DNA from: Gnetum montanum | Taxonomy: Eukaryota; Streptophyta; Gnetopsida; Gnetales; Gnetaceae | NCBI GenBank assembly: GCA_015680685.1 | Contig: MNCI01006151.1 | Location: forward strand, 782,748 to 846,747 | DNA length: 64,000 bases | Reading direction: 5' to 3' | In this document: positions 23,946-34,700 of the stretch, piece by piece | Layout of the letters: each line of letters opens with the position of its first letter | Position numbering within the stretch: position 1 is the stretch's first letter | Notes under the pieces: model-generated | Told to the model about the DNA's origin: nothing | Databases searched by the model: none | Seen by the model: only the letters and a program-made list of their open reading frames with translations | Position numbers and translations under genes: made by a program

Positions 23946-25889
23946 GAGATGGCCATTGATGCTAACTATATAAGTGACTTCTTAGTTTTTTCACCCTTTT
24001 TATTTACACATTTTTGTTTTCCACATTGTTATTTTTATAACTTTTATTTTACACATTCTTTATCTTACATCTTTTTTTTTTACGTTATTAATTTTTCAAA
24101 ATTTTTAATTTATAACATCATTAGTACATTTTATTTTTCTTAAATATTTTACAATTTCTTGTATATTTTCTTTTATTTGGATGTGATTTTCTTATTTTGT
24201 TTTAATAATAACATGCATTATTGCCAACTAGGTACAATGTGGTTTGTTTGATGTGGGCATGTGTTATTCGATCATTTGATTATTGATGTCTAAATTCTAG
24301 CTTTGAATTTCTTTACGAATAACTAAGACATGATTTCTTTTTCATGAAATAGGTAGTGAATCCACAATATCCACCCATCCATAAACTCTATGGTTTTCCC
24401 TGTTCTAGAAATGTGTAGTCCCTTTTTCATTAATAAAACTTTAACAAACTTATGGCCTTGGTAGTTTCTAAATTTGGAAAGGATTCAAAGGTTTCAATAG
24501 GGTGCGACTTCAAGGGAACTCAGTACTCTTTGTGCCTTTCTACTTGCTTGGGCGCATGTGTGTTTTCATGGATTTCTTACCATTATGTGTCAACCAACAA
24601 CTAGATATTAAATAAGTCTTTGCATGGTGGGATTTCCATAAAAAATGATGGGGATTCAAAGCACATCCCTTAGACAAAATAAATAAGCTACAAGCACTGG
24701 TTATGGGACTAGAAAGACATATTACCCATGCCTTAAGGTCTCTTCTAACTAAGGCCTTTTCTCACTTCCTACTTCTCTTTTCTTCTTTAATAAGGAACAG
24801 TGGTTGTTTTGTGGAAGTACTCTTGTGTCTTAGAGGAGTGGACTGGTCTTAGAATGACAATGTGAAGTCACTAAACATGGTTGATTTTGGTCTGGACTAA
24901 GGAAGGATTTTATCAAGTCATTTAACCATAAAAATTCACAAGGGACTTCATGTGACCATAATTGGGAACTCCATTCCACTCTCTTTCTCATCCATCTATG
25001 CTTTTCATGTCTCACCTCACTGTTGGTTTCATGTTCTTGTTTAATGTCCTAGTTTGATGTGTCAAAATTCTTAGGTATTATTTTTTGGGTTTTTGTACAT
25101 AACTTCCTGTAACCATTAATCATTCATGGGGCCCATGGACTCCTTAGTTTGAAGTTATGCAAGGGCAATAAAAGGTTTATGCTTACTTTGGGGAGGACTA
25201 ACTTGCATATCTTTTGGTTGGATTAGTTAAGTTTTTTATTTTTAGACATCCTTAGAATCAAATCCTTTTGTGTGCTCCATCAATGACATCCAATTGTGTA
25301 TCTTCACAATGTTTTTTAATGAAATCCTCTTTTTATTGTGAATTCTTAAACCCTCTTTAAGTATTTATCATGTTTGAAATTTTTAGAATTTAATGGATTG
25401 CTTATCCATTTCACCCTATTTTTGAGTCTTCCTACTAACACTATTAAAAGAATCGATCCACCATAATCACAACCTAGCCAAGTGTAACTGTTGACAAGAA
25501 AAGATACTTAAAAGCTATACGTTACACATTGCATACTAACTTGCGATTTTGTTGTGATTGCAGTGGGAAGCATGGACTAGAAGCAGGACTATCTTCACGA
25601 AGGAAGATGCAACAACACCATGTGACGAGGACTATTCATGATTATTAAATCTTCTCCCTTGCTCTTCAACTGCCAGAGGAGTTGGATGTTAGTTTTGTCT
25701 AGGGTGTTCACTTCTCTTGTCATGAGCATTTAATGTTGTAAAAAAATTGTAAATATGTATACTTGGGCACTTAGAGTCTGCCTGTTCTATCTAGGTCAGT
25801 TTGCATGTTAGTTAATAATCCCATACCTTCCCAATATTTTGTAAGAAACTTGTTCTTCCTTTTGTTCACTCGAGGATGAGTTTTCATTC
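23946..25889 (+). other. 3' spacer of element B
   Basis: About 1.9 kb of non-coding element sequence. It starts T-rich (24000-24180), contains a CAAGCACTGGTTATG block near 24695 and GGGGAGGACTAACTTGCAT near 25190, and has an acceptor-like TTGTGATTGCAG near 25552. The same blocks recur in the same order in D and, diverged, in C and E. No ORF is conserved in it. Confidence 0.65.
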
Positions 25890-25902
25890 AGTCATGGGGG
25901 TA

Positions 25903-26759
25903 TGTTGAATAGTGTTTTGTCTGGCTTTGATATTAGATATCCAATATTGGAGCCCCAAGAAGCAATATCAAATATTCGATATCGTGGGGTATGTGCCAAC
26001 CTATAAATATAGTGCTTGGGCACACAATTTCCACATAGTTTTTGTCATAGCATAGCAGAGCTCTTGTAGTTTATTTTCTCCAAAGTTAAAATATCTTCCA
26101 AAGTACCTACATCAAGAATCATTGAGTATACATATATTTATTCAAGCACTATTGTACCTAAGCATGGTAGTTTGTGTGATAATAAAGATGAGCTTTCTGA
26201 TCAAACCTTGTAGCACCTTGACTAGCTTAAATATTTTATTTATGCATTTTATGTTTTATGCAAATTCCTTTGATGCTCCCAAGTAATTAAGCTAAATTAA
26301 GTTAACTAGATTAAATAGAAATGAATTAAGAACATAAGTACGACCACTTCGAGCATGCATATGACTTTTGGTAATCCCAGCAACGCTTAACGTTTGGTAA
26401 CCCAACAACATTATACGTGTTTAAGATGTGCACAAAAAGTGAAATCAAATACTTATGTTAGGATAGTGAGTTGTTGATTAGTAATTAGATTAATTAAAGT
26501 GGTTCGTAAATTAAGTTTCAACTTGTTATTAATCGTAGAGAAATAAAATATAAAATAATAAGAATCATATGCCTCAATTATATTTAACCATACAATTAAG
26601 CTCCACAAGTATAGTTGAGAAGACAATGATTATCACGATTAGATTTTGTGTCTTAGAACTAGTGTACTTAAGAACTTAAGGTCTGTGGAATTCGACCAAA
26701 TTGTGCATGAATGTTTGTGATTTGTATGGTTGGGCATAGGGGTACTTCACTGCTCATCA
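25903..26759 (+). repeat. 3' LTR of element B
   Basis: It starts TGTTGAATAGTG (one change from the 5' copy) and ends GCTCATCA. It is preceded by AGTCATGGGGGTA (25890-25902). The GATATC-type U3, TATAAATA near 26003 and AATAAAGA near 26182 are present. Confidence 0.9.
26332..26458 (+). other. U5 stem module of B (3' LTR)
   Basis: Outer arms ACATAAGTA (26332-26340) and TACTTATGT (26450-26458) are perfect 9-bp complements. Inner arms CACTT (26345-26349) and AAGTG (26437-26441) nest inside. The same place in D has ACACAAG/CTTGTGT, so pairing is kept while sequence changes. Confidence 0.65.
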
Positions 26760-27480
26760 CAATACATGAAAAATACATAATGAAAATGCCTTTTAGTTTG
26801 CAGAAAATATGGAACCATATCATTGTGCTAAAAACTACCATAAAAATGCATGGTGTAAAAAATTGTATTTATGTAGGGTATCTACAAATTTGTGAAACTA
26901 TATCACTGTGCTAGAAACTATTGCATTTATGGAAAATACTATAGAAATTCATAAATAATACAAACTTGACTCCTTTCATGTTTTCAATGTCTTCTAAATA
27001 GCCTCACATTTTAGAGCTTCTAAAACACTTTTTTGCATTCTTCATGTTTTTATGTTCTCATCTCCCTTGATGCATAGGGTGTTTTAAGACTCTTGATTTG
27101 AAAGCTCCAACTTATGAATTTGATTTTCATGATCAATACTAAGTTGTAAAGTTCTAATTGGACTATATACCTAAAAGTGTACCTATATTACAATTGTTTT
27201 GAGAAACATCCCTTCTGGAAAACTGATGAATTTTTTTGCCGGGGGATTCTTATGATCTTTTTCTCAAACTTTTTAAGTTTTAATATAATGTTTTTTGGTT
27301 ATTTAAAAAGAGAGACGGAGAGTGGAGGTACAGCGTGCTTATTTTACAACAAAATTACGTTGACTGTGAACCGTATTTGCGATGCCCTATCCCTGGAAGC
27401 ATTGTTTCAGGCATTATTCTCTTTGATAAAAAGAACACAATCAATTATTCTCTTTAAAAAAAGGAATTAGGATATAAAAA
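26760..27480. other. Intergenic DNA between element B and the host gene
   Basis: No coding signal. It contains a diverged direct repeat of about 27 bp (26811-26837 and 26892-26920; core TATATCACTGTGCTAGAAACTA) and a SINE body fragment at about 27130-27195. A short frame at 27177-27470 has no recognisable features. Confidence 0.5.
27130..27195 (+). repeat. SINE body fragment, plus strand
   Basis: The segment with AAGTTCTAATTGGACTATAT and GTGTACCTATATTACAATTG is the reverse-complement counterpart of segments at about 30065-30140 and 30540-30605. It belongs to the same dispersed family as the SINE described at 30530-30643. Confidence 0.5.
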
Positions 27481-27502
27481 TAAAATGGGGCTGCTTAAAA
27501 TA

Positions 27503-27656
27503 CTAAACGCGTGAAGTTGACTACGTCCTGGGGGGTGCGATAAGCTTTTGTCTTTTTGTCTGGTTGCAGGTGAATTCGGCTCTGTTAAGGTTTTGGTTTT
27601 AATTTTTCTTCTCAGCTTGTACCTCACCTTAACAACCCCCCTAAACGCGTGAAGTT
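27503..27656 (+). promoter_or_regulatory. Repeated CTAAACGCGTGAAGTT upstream of the host gene
   Basis: An identical 16-bp word occurs at 27503-27518 and 27641-27656. Its core ACGCGTG resembles the ABA coupling element CE3 and CGCG-box sites. It lies 380-530 bp before the start codon in otherwise AT-rich DNA. Regulatory use is inferred. Confidence 0.35.
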
Positions 27657-27920
27657 TTGCATCTGTTTTTCACTGACGGACTCTTGTACGGAACGAATGC
27701 CAAACTCACAGATCGTGGATGAATTTGTTAGTCAAAAATACTTATTAATTTCCTTGCCTCCACCTAATTATTAATTTTCAAAAGCGTTTAAGTACAGTCC
27801 GCAAGATTCCAACATCCATAGTTTTCAAGGTAAGGAACCACAGAATTCGATCACCCACCGAGGTAAAGTAATCCACACGACTTCCCTGATAAAGCCGTTT
27901 AACGTCTCTGCAACGCGGAA

Positions 27921-27930
27921 ATATAATAAA
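27921..27930 (+). promoter_or_regulatory. Possible TATA box of the host gene
   Basis: ATATAATAAA lies about 105 bp before the start codon, a usual spacing for a short 5' UTR. Similar AT-rich words are common in this window, so support is weak. Confidence 0.25.
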
Positions 27931-28033
27931 ACTTCGAATAGGAAGTGAAGAACAAGTCAAAAGTTTCACGTTCTGTGAAATTCTATGGATAAATTCTAAC
28001 GATTTCCTTCCCACGCTGCTCACAATCTGGAAG

Positions 28034-29498
28034 ATGGCAGCAGCACACGCAGTTTTTGATCCAAAGCTTTTACTGAAACCAAATTCATTGATGCGAATAG
28101 ATGTGCGCTCATTTTCCTCAAATCTTGCAAAAGCTCCAAGGGTTCAGCAGTTTCTGAACAGGACAACCCACATGAGTCCGTCTCCGTCATTATCAGCATC
28201 ATTCGCTGCATCGCAAAAGATTTCATGGAGTTTTGCAACTACGATGCAAAATTCGAGATGGAATTCTGCAATTGGGATGCAGAAATCGTATATACCCACA
28301 ACCAGAGGCTTGTGCAGCGAAGCAACAGCTCCTCACCAAAATGAATCGGCCCACGGGTATAAAGCAATTTTCTTTCCAACATTCCTGTGATTTCAGACGG
28401 ATCGATCTTTTATTTTTATTTTTTCCTGCCAAAATTTCGATAATGTCAAACCGGAAATTTGTTTGCAGTTCTGTATTACCTGAGGAGGCACACGAGGAAC
28501 AGGGATGGATTTCATCCTTACCAAGTTGGTAGGTTATGACTGCAGAGTAACGGATTGAAATTTTCTAAACAACTTTTATTTTAACGTTGTTTATTTTCCG
28601 AGAGGTTGGAATGTATGGCAGGTTAAAGTGGTTGGTTGCGTCAGTGGCGGCATTCTGGACAGGGCATAACATGAGCGTCCAAAAGCTCGAAGGTGATCAC
28701 ATCACTCCATTGACATTTCTGATTTGTGAATTTCATTTCGAGATCTTAGACCCAAATTGAAACTAAGCCTGAATCTTTTCATTAAGTTTGTATAGAGCTA
28801 AATGAATTGTTAGACAAATTATCTTGTAGATGTACCAAAATAGCATGTGCGTCATCTAACTTGTTTTCACTGGTCACTTGAATACATCTATATAATTCTT
28901 TGAAACAATAGTGATACTTTGAATAAGAAATCTCTTCTCCGATATTTTAAAAATACATTTTGTTCATCTTCTATTAAACACAGTCGCCATAGGCACAAAT
29001 TTAAAAGATGAATGGGTAAAATATATTGGGGAAATTTTTCATGCTGCAGATGATGCAGAAAAAGTAGAGGAAGTGGTAGAACAGATGGCAGATTTGGTAG
29101 AGAAAACAGCAACTGCTACGCAGAAAATTGCAGAAACTGTTGCAGGCGATGTTCCGGAGGGAACCAAAATCCACGATGTAGCAGAGACGGTGGAAAAGAT
29201 TTCGGAAACAGTAGCCCAGGATGCCCACAACACTGAAGCCATTGTTGACAAGGTTTGCTCCAGGATTATGATCTATCAATACTTTTATTAAGTCGAATTT
29301 TGGCACATATTGAATTATTGCACCTTAATCCTCAATTTTACACACACTCTCTGGGTCTTTCTTTTGAATTGTTAATAAACTCTGCAGATTGAATCGGCTG
29401 AGAAGATTGTGGCAAATGCTGTGGAAGCTATTGAAGAGGTGATTTCTTCTGGCAAGACGGCAAAACCAGATGGTGCTTCCATCAAACCCAAACTATAA
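28034..29498 (+). CDS. Five-exon nuclear gene, predicted mitochondrial protein of unknown function (255 aa)
   Basis: The only convincing host gene. Proposed exons are 28034-28356, 28469-28528, 28622-28692, 29050-29252 and 29388-29498. All junctions are GT..AG and keep phase, giving 768 bases with stop. Residues 1-93 look like a long Ser/Arg-rich, acid-poor presequence. TTRGLCSEA (89-97) fits a plant mitochondrial processing site (Arg at -3). A short hydrophobic segment follows (WLKWLVASVAAFW, 128-140), then an amphipathic helical region (about 154-240) with two related parts, VEEVVEQMADLVEK and VAETVEKISETVAQDAH. This resembles plant-specific organelle proteins of unknown role with a W-x-KW segment and Val/Glu-rich helices (recalled, not searched). 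An alternative for exons 2 and 3 (28469-28524, 28603-28692) is also in phase but uses a poorer donor and loses the W-LKW join. No premature stop. Confidence 0.75.
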
Positions 29499-30060
29499 GT
29501 GACAGCACGAAACAGCAAGTAAATCGAACATATATTTCGTGTTTCTTAAGAAAGTTTTTCCAAGGAAGGCAATGAGAAGCTTTGTCTTAGAACTTGGTTC
29601 ACGACTTTATGCCATCCAGCCCACTTGTTGGGAGGCTATGGAATTGAACTTTCCTTTTTTCTAATCAGTTGTGCTTGCGTGCATCTTTCTCTTGCGTGAG
29701 GTGCGCACATGATGCAACAAGTAATATTAAACGTACTAAGTCAAGGAACCTTGTCGTGTGGAGTTCGATTTCTTATATTGGAAACCAACTTTTATGGATT
29801 CATTGTACGAGGCCGGTTTCACGTTTCAACAATTATGTTTTAGTGTTCGGCGGTGTCGGACCAACAACTATGTCATAGTGTTTGCTTGGTATATAATCAT
29901 TTACGTGTAACTTAATCTCCTAATGTTTTACCATACATGTTGGAGACACGAACCGTACCATTTATGGTAGCACTTTGCCATACATGTTTGAGACACTAAA
30001 TGTACTATGTACGAGTAGCACTTGAATATGTAGTGAACAGAATGATTATATGGGGATATT
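29499..30060. other. 3' flank of the host gene
   Basis: Probable 3' UTR followed by AT-rich DNA. No clear AATAAA lies close to the stop. A diverged tandem duplication occupies 29932-30023, with CCATACATGTT.GAGACAC at both unit starts and GTAGCACTT at both ends. Confidence 0.4.
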
Positions 30061-30145
30061 GGAACCTTGAAATAATTATAATATAAGTACACGTATAGTT
30101 CAATTAGAACTTTATAACTCAGCATTGTACTCAAGGATCAAATTT
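30060..30145 (-). repeat. SINE fragment, minus strand
   Basis: Shares the body sequence (reverse complement: TTATAAAGTTCTAATTGAAC and TGTACTTATATTATAATTAT) with 30540-30605 and 27130-27195. The tRNA-like head is missing, so it is 5'-truncated. Confidence 0.5.
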
Positions 30146-30529
30146 GAAGGGCACCCTATTTTTTCATATAAATGGCAAAAAAATTTATTTTCCAAGGTGT
30201 TTATTTTAATCAATAAATAATAAATCAAAAAATTATGAATTATTTTTTAAATTTATGTACCATTAATGTAAAGTAAATCTTAGGGTTCATGCTCTTGTTT
30301 TACCTATTTATAACCAAAAATTTGACCCTTCTCATGCAAGGTATCTATAAAAAGTGTCTTTCTTAAATAAAGGGTATTTTTTATGTTAAGCCTTTCATTT
30401 TAGGGTACTTTTCAAAATACCATTTATTGAAGGATAAAAAGACCTTTGAAGGATAACGCAACCTACAAATTTTATCTCTAATCATCTCTCTCCAAATGCA
30501 TCCCCACCTCTAGTTTTGGGTTCCAACAC

Positions 30530-30643
30530 CCTTGAATAATTGAAACATAAGTACACCCTAAGATACATAGTCCAAATAGAACTTTATAATTCAATATTGC
30601 ACACTAGAATCAAACCCATGACTTAGAGTTTCCAATTCAAGAG
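30530..30643 (-). mobile_element. tRNA-derived SINE, 3' part (split by element C)
   Basis: On the minus strand this holds a B-box-like GGTTTGATTC (30607-30616) followed by the SINE body. The head continues at 38036-38051 after removal of element C, where an A-box-like TAGCCTAGTGG lies 32 bases before the B box. That spacing is as in RNA polymerase III tRNA-type promoters. Confidence 0.6.
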
Positions 30644-31633
30644 TGATGAGATGCGATATCGAGTACACGATATCGTGGCCGTCGCGATATCGCGGTCTGC
30701 CGCCAAATCTATAAATAAGAGGCGACACTTCCCTTATTTCCCATCCTGGTTTAGAAGTAGTGAAGCTCTGGCAGTTTGATCACTCCAGAGATAGATTAAT
30801 TTTCCATATGCCCGCAGTAGGAGTCCTAGAGTGAACAGATATTTATTCGAGCAACATTGTACCTGAACACAAGTTGTGTACGGCAATAAAGACGAACTTG
30901 ATTGGATAAACCTTGCAGTGCATGAAATAGAATTTTATTTAATTGCTATTTATTACTTTCCTAGAATGCGGTATGAGTATGACTTAACTACGAGCATCTA
31001 AGGATGTGTACAGATAGTTGAGGAACGGATGCTCATTGCATTGCGGAATGAGTACGACTTGATTACAAGCATCTAGTGTGACTGCTTGGTAGCCCAGTGG
31101 CATATTCAGGATCTATGCTTGGTAATCCCAGTGGTAGTCGAACACCCCGATGTGTACGGTTAGTCAAGGAATCAGCTGCTCATCGCACTTAGGCTAGTTA
31201 GATCCTCTCAACCCTTTCCTCCTAGTTAAGTGCCTCAGTATGACCACTTCAAGCACATGTGTTATGTGTGGTGATCCCAGTAATGATTAGCGTTTGGTAG
31301 CCACAGTTGCATCAGTTCAGGGTGTGTACAGTAAGTGGGAATGGATGCTGACGCTAGTTAATTTAGACTTAGTTATTAGTTAGAGTTAGTTAGTTTCGCA
31401 ACCCTTCACCTCAATAGTATAGGAGAAAAACATAAAAAGATATAAAAATCATATACCTCGGACTTACTTAACCATACACCGTGACAACTACAAGTAAGTC
31501 CGGGAAGATAACAAACAATTAACCTTAAGTGTTCTATGAAGCGCATAGGCATTTAGTCTGCGGAGTTCGACCGGATCACGCGTGCTACACTCATTTCGTA
31601 TGGTTGAGTGTAGGGGTACCTCGCCACTCATCA
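30644..31633 (+). repeat. 5' LTR of element C
   Basis: It starts TGATGAGATGCGATATCG and ends CACTCATCA. TATAAATA is at 30710-30717 and AATAAA at 30885-30890. U3 is about 48 bp shorter than in the 3' LTR because part of the GATATC cluster is absent. Confidence 0.92.
30968..31346 (+). other. U5 stem modules of C
   Basis: Three modules. First: inner arms CTTAACTA (30983-30990) and TAGTTGAG (31015-31022), outer ATGAG and CTCAT. Second: inner CTTGATTA (31058-31065) and TAGTCAAG (31161-31168), outer AATGAG near 31047 and CTCATCGC (31179-31186). Third: CCACTT (31244-31249) and AAGTGG (31333-31338). Mismatches in the inner arms are mostly U-G wobbles. The arms correspond to those in Z, E and A2 with compensating changes. 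Confidence 0.65.
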
Positions 31634-31634
31634 T

Positions 31635-31652
31635 TGGCACTGTTGCTGAGGA
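31635..31652 (+). other. Primer-binding site of C (tRNA-Asp type)
   Basis: TGGCACTGTTGCTGAGGA matches the consensus at 14 of 18 positions. All four differences are transitions. Confidence 0.7.
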
Positions 31653-31773
31653 CTAAGTGTTTGTGCGCCATATAGAACATAAGGATATCATTCACATCGT
31701 TGTGAGCCTTAACGAACCTTCAGGTTAATCAAGATAAAAATTTATATAATGGTAAATTAGCACATCGACAAAA

Positions 31774-34700
31774 ATGCCTTCTTCTCATAAGAGCAACTCA
31801 CCACCTAAGGACCATACTAGAGATAGTCGGCAACATAAAATGCATAACCAAAATCAGCCAGGGCCTCAACAATATAAGATGACATATACTCATCCCGATG
31901 AGTATATTCCCAACTTTACGTTTATTCTCCATCAAGATGAATAGATGCGTTGGAGAGATTTGCAAGGTAACATTGTGTTACCCCCGGATCAATCAGTCCC
32001 AAACATGCTCTTTCGTGCCTTAGCACAGATTGGCATGCAAGAACTATTCCCTGAATACATTGTAGACGATTTTGACATAAGGGATTATTATCCCACAGAT
32101 TCCCAATGTATGAGGGACTTAAGGCAGGAGAGTCAACATACTTTTCTGAAGGGCAAAGCCCCACACATCCTTAGCGAAATAGGAGATGTTCCCCCTCGTA
32201 ATGAAAGTGAAGAGGTAGGGTATCAGAACCTACGATCAATAAAACATCACACCGGTTTTGATGCCCATGAACACCAGCTATTCACAGAGGGAACAACAAC
32301 AAAAGATAAGGACAGGCACTTAGATCGTCACCACGATCAAGGCTGTAGTAGCCGAGGAGAAGGCAAGAAACATCGTCATGGCGATGGTTCCCCTTCTTCT
32401 TCCCCTTCTTCACATCACTCCCCCTCTCCTTCCACATCTAGGCGTAGCCATCATGAACACAATGGAGAGGATAAAAGTAAGAAAAATGAAAGACCTCGAT
32501 GAGAGAGTCGAGAGAGAGGACAAGGGCAAGGACATAGGGAGAGTAGGGAACAACGTAGACATCATAGGCGTCATGAAAGAGATGACCATGATGAGCCCCT
32601 ACTCGCAACCCGAAGTATGCTTGACATAACGGAGGTAGTTAGGATTCCCACAAGGCATTTAAAAGATAGTCGGATCAAACGATTAGACATGAACAATATC
32701 CCACGATTTGAAGCGGGATACAATGCTGATCCACAAAATAATTTACAGGCATTCCATGATGCCTGTGCCTTGCAGAATATAGAAAATAAGTGGCAAAATC
32801 TTAAGTTGTTCCCAAGGACACTCATCAAGGAAGCAGAGAGCTGGTACCAGTCCTTAGAACCAGAAACCATCAAGAGGTGGAGCACGATGCTAGAACTATT
32901 CAACGAAAAGTATCAAACGTACTCCAGAGTGTCCAATTTGTGTAAGCAGATCCAAGGTTGGAAGCAAGGTACTCATGAACCCTTGGATGCTGTCATGGAC
33001 TGCTACTACACATTGTTACATCATTGCTCGGGCCATGGGTACGCTCAGAGGGATCAACTTTGCCACATTGTGGATGGGCTAAGGCATGAAACTCAAAGAA
33101 CCCTTGGGACTTATGCCCAAGGGCGACTATCAAAACTTAGAGCCCATGAAGTACAAAGCTTGTTGGAGCAAGTAGCAAACAAAGAAGGTGAGCTACGCAA
33201 AAGGGAAAGTGCAAAAGAGTACAACTGAGATCCCTCTCTTCAAAAGAAGGGAGCGAAATTTTGTGATGAAGAGGATGAGTCACCAATCGAAGAGTTGGTG
33301 AACAAGAAAACCTTGCCGATTCAAAAGTTAACAACAGAAATAGTGGCTAAGGTAGATGACGTATGGAGTTCCTTAGACTCTAAAATTGAATCTGTCTTAA
33401 AAATCATAGAAGAGTCTAAGGTAGAACAAAGTAGTGAAAAAGGTAAGAAAAAGTGGAGAGATTTAGGCCCTGCACATAACAAGGGTAAGGGGAAAATCAC
33501 TAACTCCGATGTGGTTGTGGATTCAGACACAGACGATGATGGTGGATGTGAGATCTGCCACTATGACCATCCTAAGGGATGTTGCCCTATCGGCTCACAT
33601 CTACAGGAGTCTGGGGTGTATGCGCTTAATCTAAGACTCAATCAATAGCAAACACCCCGAAGGTTACCTTATCCACAAGGTAACCCAAGGCAATTCCACC
33701 AACCACTAACGTATTATCCAAGTGGAACTCCACCACAGCCGATCGGACAGCATCAGCAGTAGCAATACCCACATTCATGGGGAATGCCATCGCCGAAACA
33801 TCAGTACCCTTACCGGTAGCCTGACCCTTATGGATATTATGTGCAGCAGCCAATTTCTCCAAGTGACTCTATGGATCACAAAACCCCTAACCGTTACTAC
33901 CAAGTTCGGGAGTACTTTAGAAGGACTCCTTCTCCTCTGGGAGACACTCCATACCCACACCATCCTCCTAATCCATACGCACCCCTTCCACCAGTTGTAG
34001 TTCCCATAACACCTCCTACTCCAATAATGCAAGGGGAACTTCCTCCTCAACCGTAGCAACGTCACGCTGCGAGAGCTGTAAATATTCAACCTACTGCTGG
34101 TTCTGACAATTATAAAAAGAGAAGACCCTTCTTCAGAACCAAAAGCCAAGACAAACTCTCATAACAACAAGTGGTTGAGTCCATGTACACTCCTCCACCA
34201 TCTAACACTTCGGAGCACCCTTCTGTCCAAAATTAGAGCTTAACGCATACGATTATGTTAATGCATATCGTAACTGACTGGATCAAGGTAGGCCACCTTT
34301 CTAGAAAACTAACTAACCCTGGGAGTCCCTTAATCTATTTACAAATCGCCGAAAATAAATCACATAGGGCTCTTCTTGAGTCAGGTTCCAGAGTTAACTT
34401 AATTTCATGAGAGATGTATCATACCTAGAACCTGCCCCAACTTAAGAAGAGCAACATTCAACTAGAGCTGGCAGACCAGTCCATCACCATTCCCTTAGGA
34501 TTGGTGGAGGACGTCATTACCACTATGTGTGGTTGGTCTTACCCAACTGATTTTCTAGTGATTGAAGTTAACAATAATGAAGGGGACTTCCCAATTATAA
34601 TGGGAAGGGCATGGCTAAGTACAGTAGATGCATGCCTTAGGATCCATGATCTTTCCTTGGAAATATATAAGATAAACATTTGTGGAAAGGTCGAGCAGAG

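Larger units (their letters stand above)
7749..26759 (+). mobile_element. LTR retrotransposon B (gag-pol, Ty3/gypsy Athila-like), host of A2
   Basis: A full-length but decayed element with gag, protease, RT, RNase H and integrase in Ty3/gypsy order, followed by a roughly 1.9-kb non-coding 3' spacer. The LTRs are at 7749-8588 and 25903-26759. The flanking bases GAATA (7744-7748) and CAATA (26760-26764) agree at 4 of 5 positions. Without the nested A2 (11509-20492) the element is about 10.0 kb, close to D (9991 bp). Stops and frameshifts throughout mean it can no longer make proteins. Family assignment rests on the tRNA-Asp-type primer site, the long post-pol spacer and the pol motifs. No chromodomain was seen. 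Confidence 0.9.

Noticed and set aside
28020-28432. Minus-strand ORFs over exon 1 of the host gene
   Set aside because: They are shadows of the plus-strand exon, which has a start, phase-consistent introns and a targeting signal.
28469-28524. Alternative exon 2 end at 28524 joined to 28603
   Set aside because: In phase, but the donor (GTTGGT) is weaker than GTAGGT at 28529 and the resulting protein loses the W-LKW join; kept only as an alternative.
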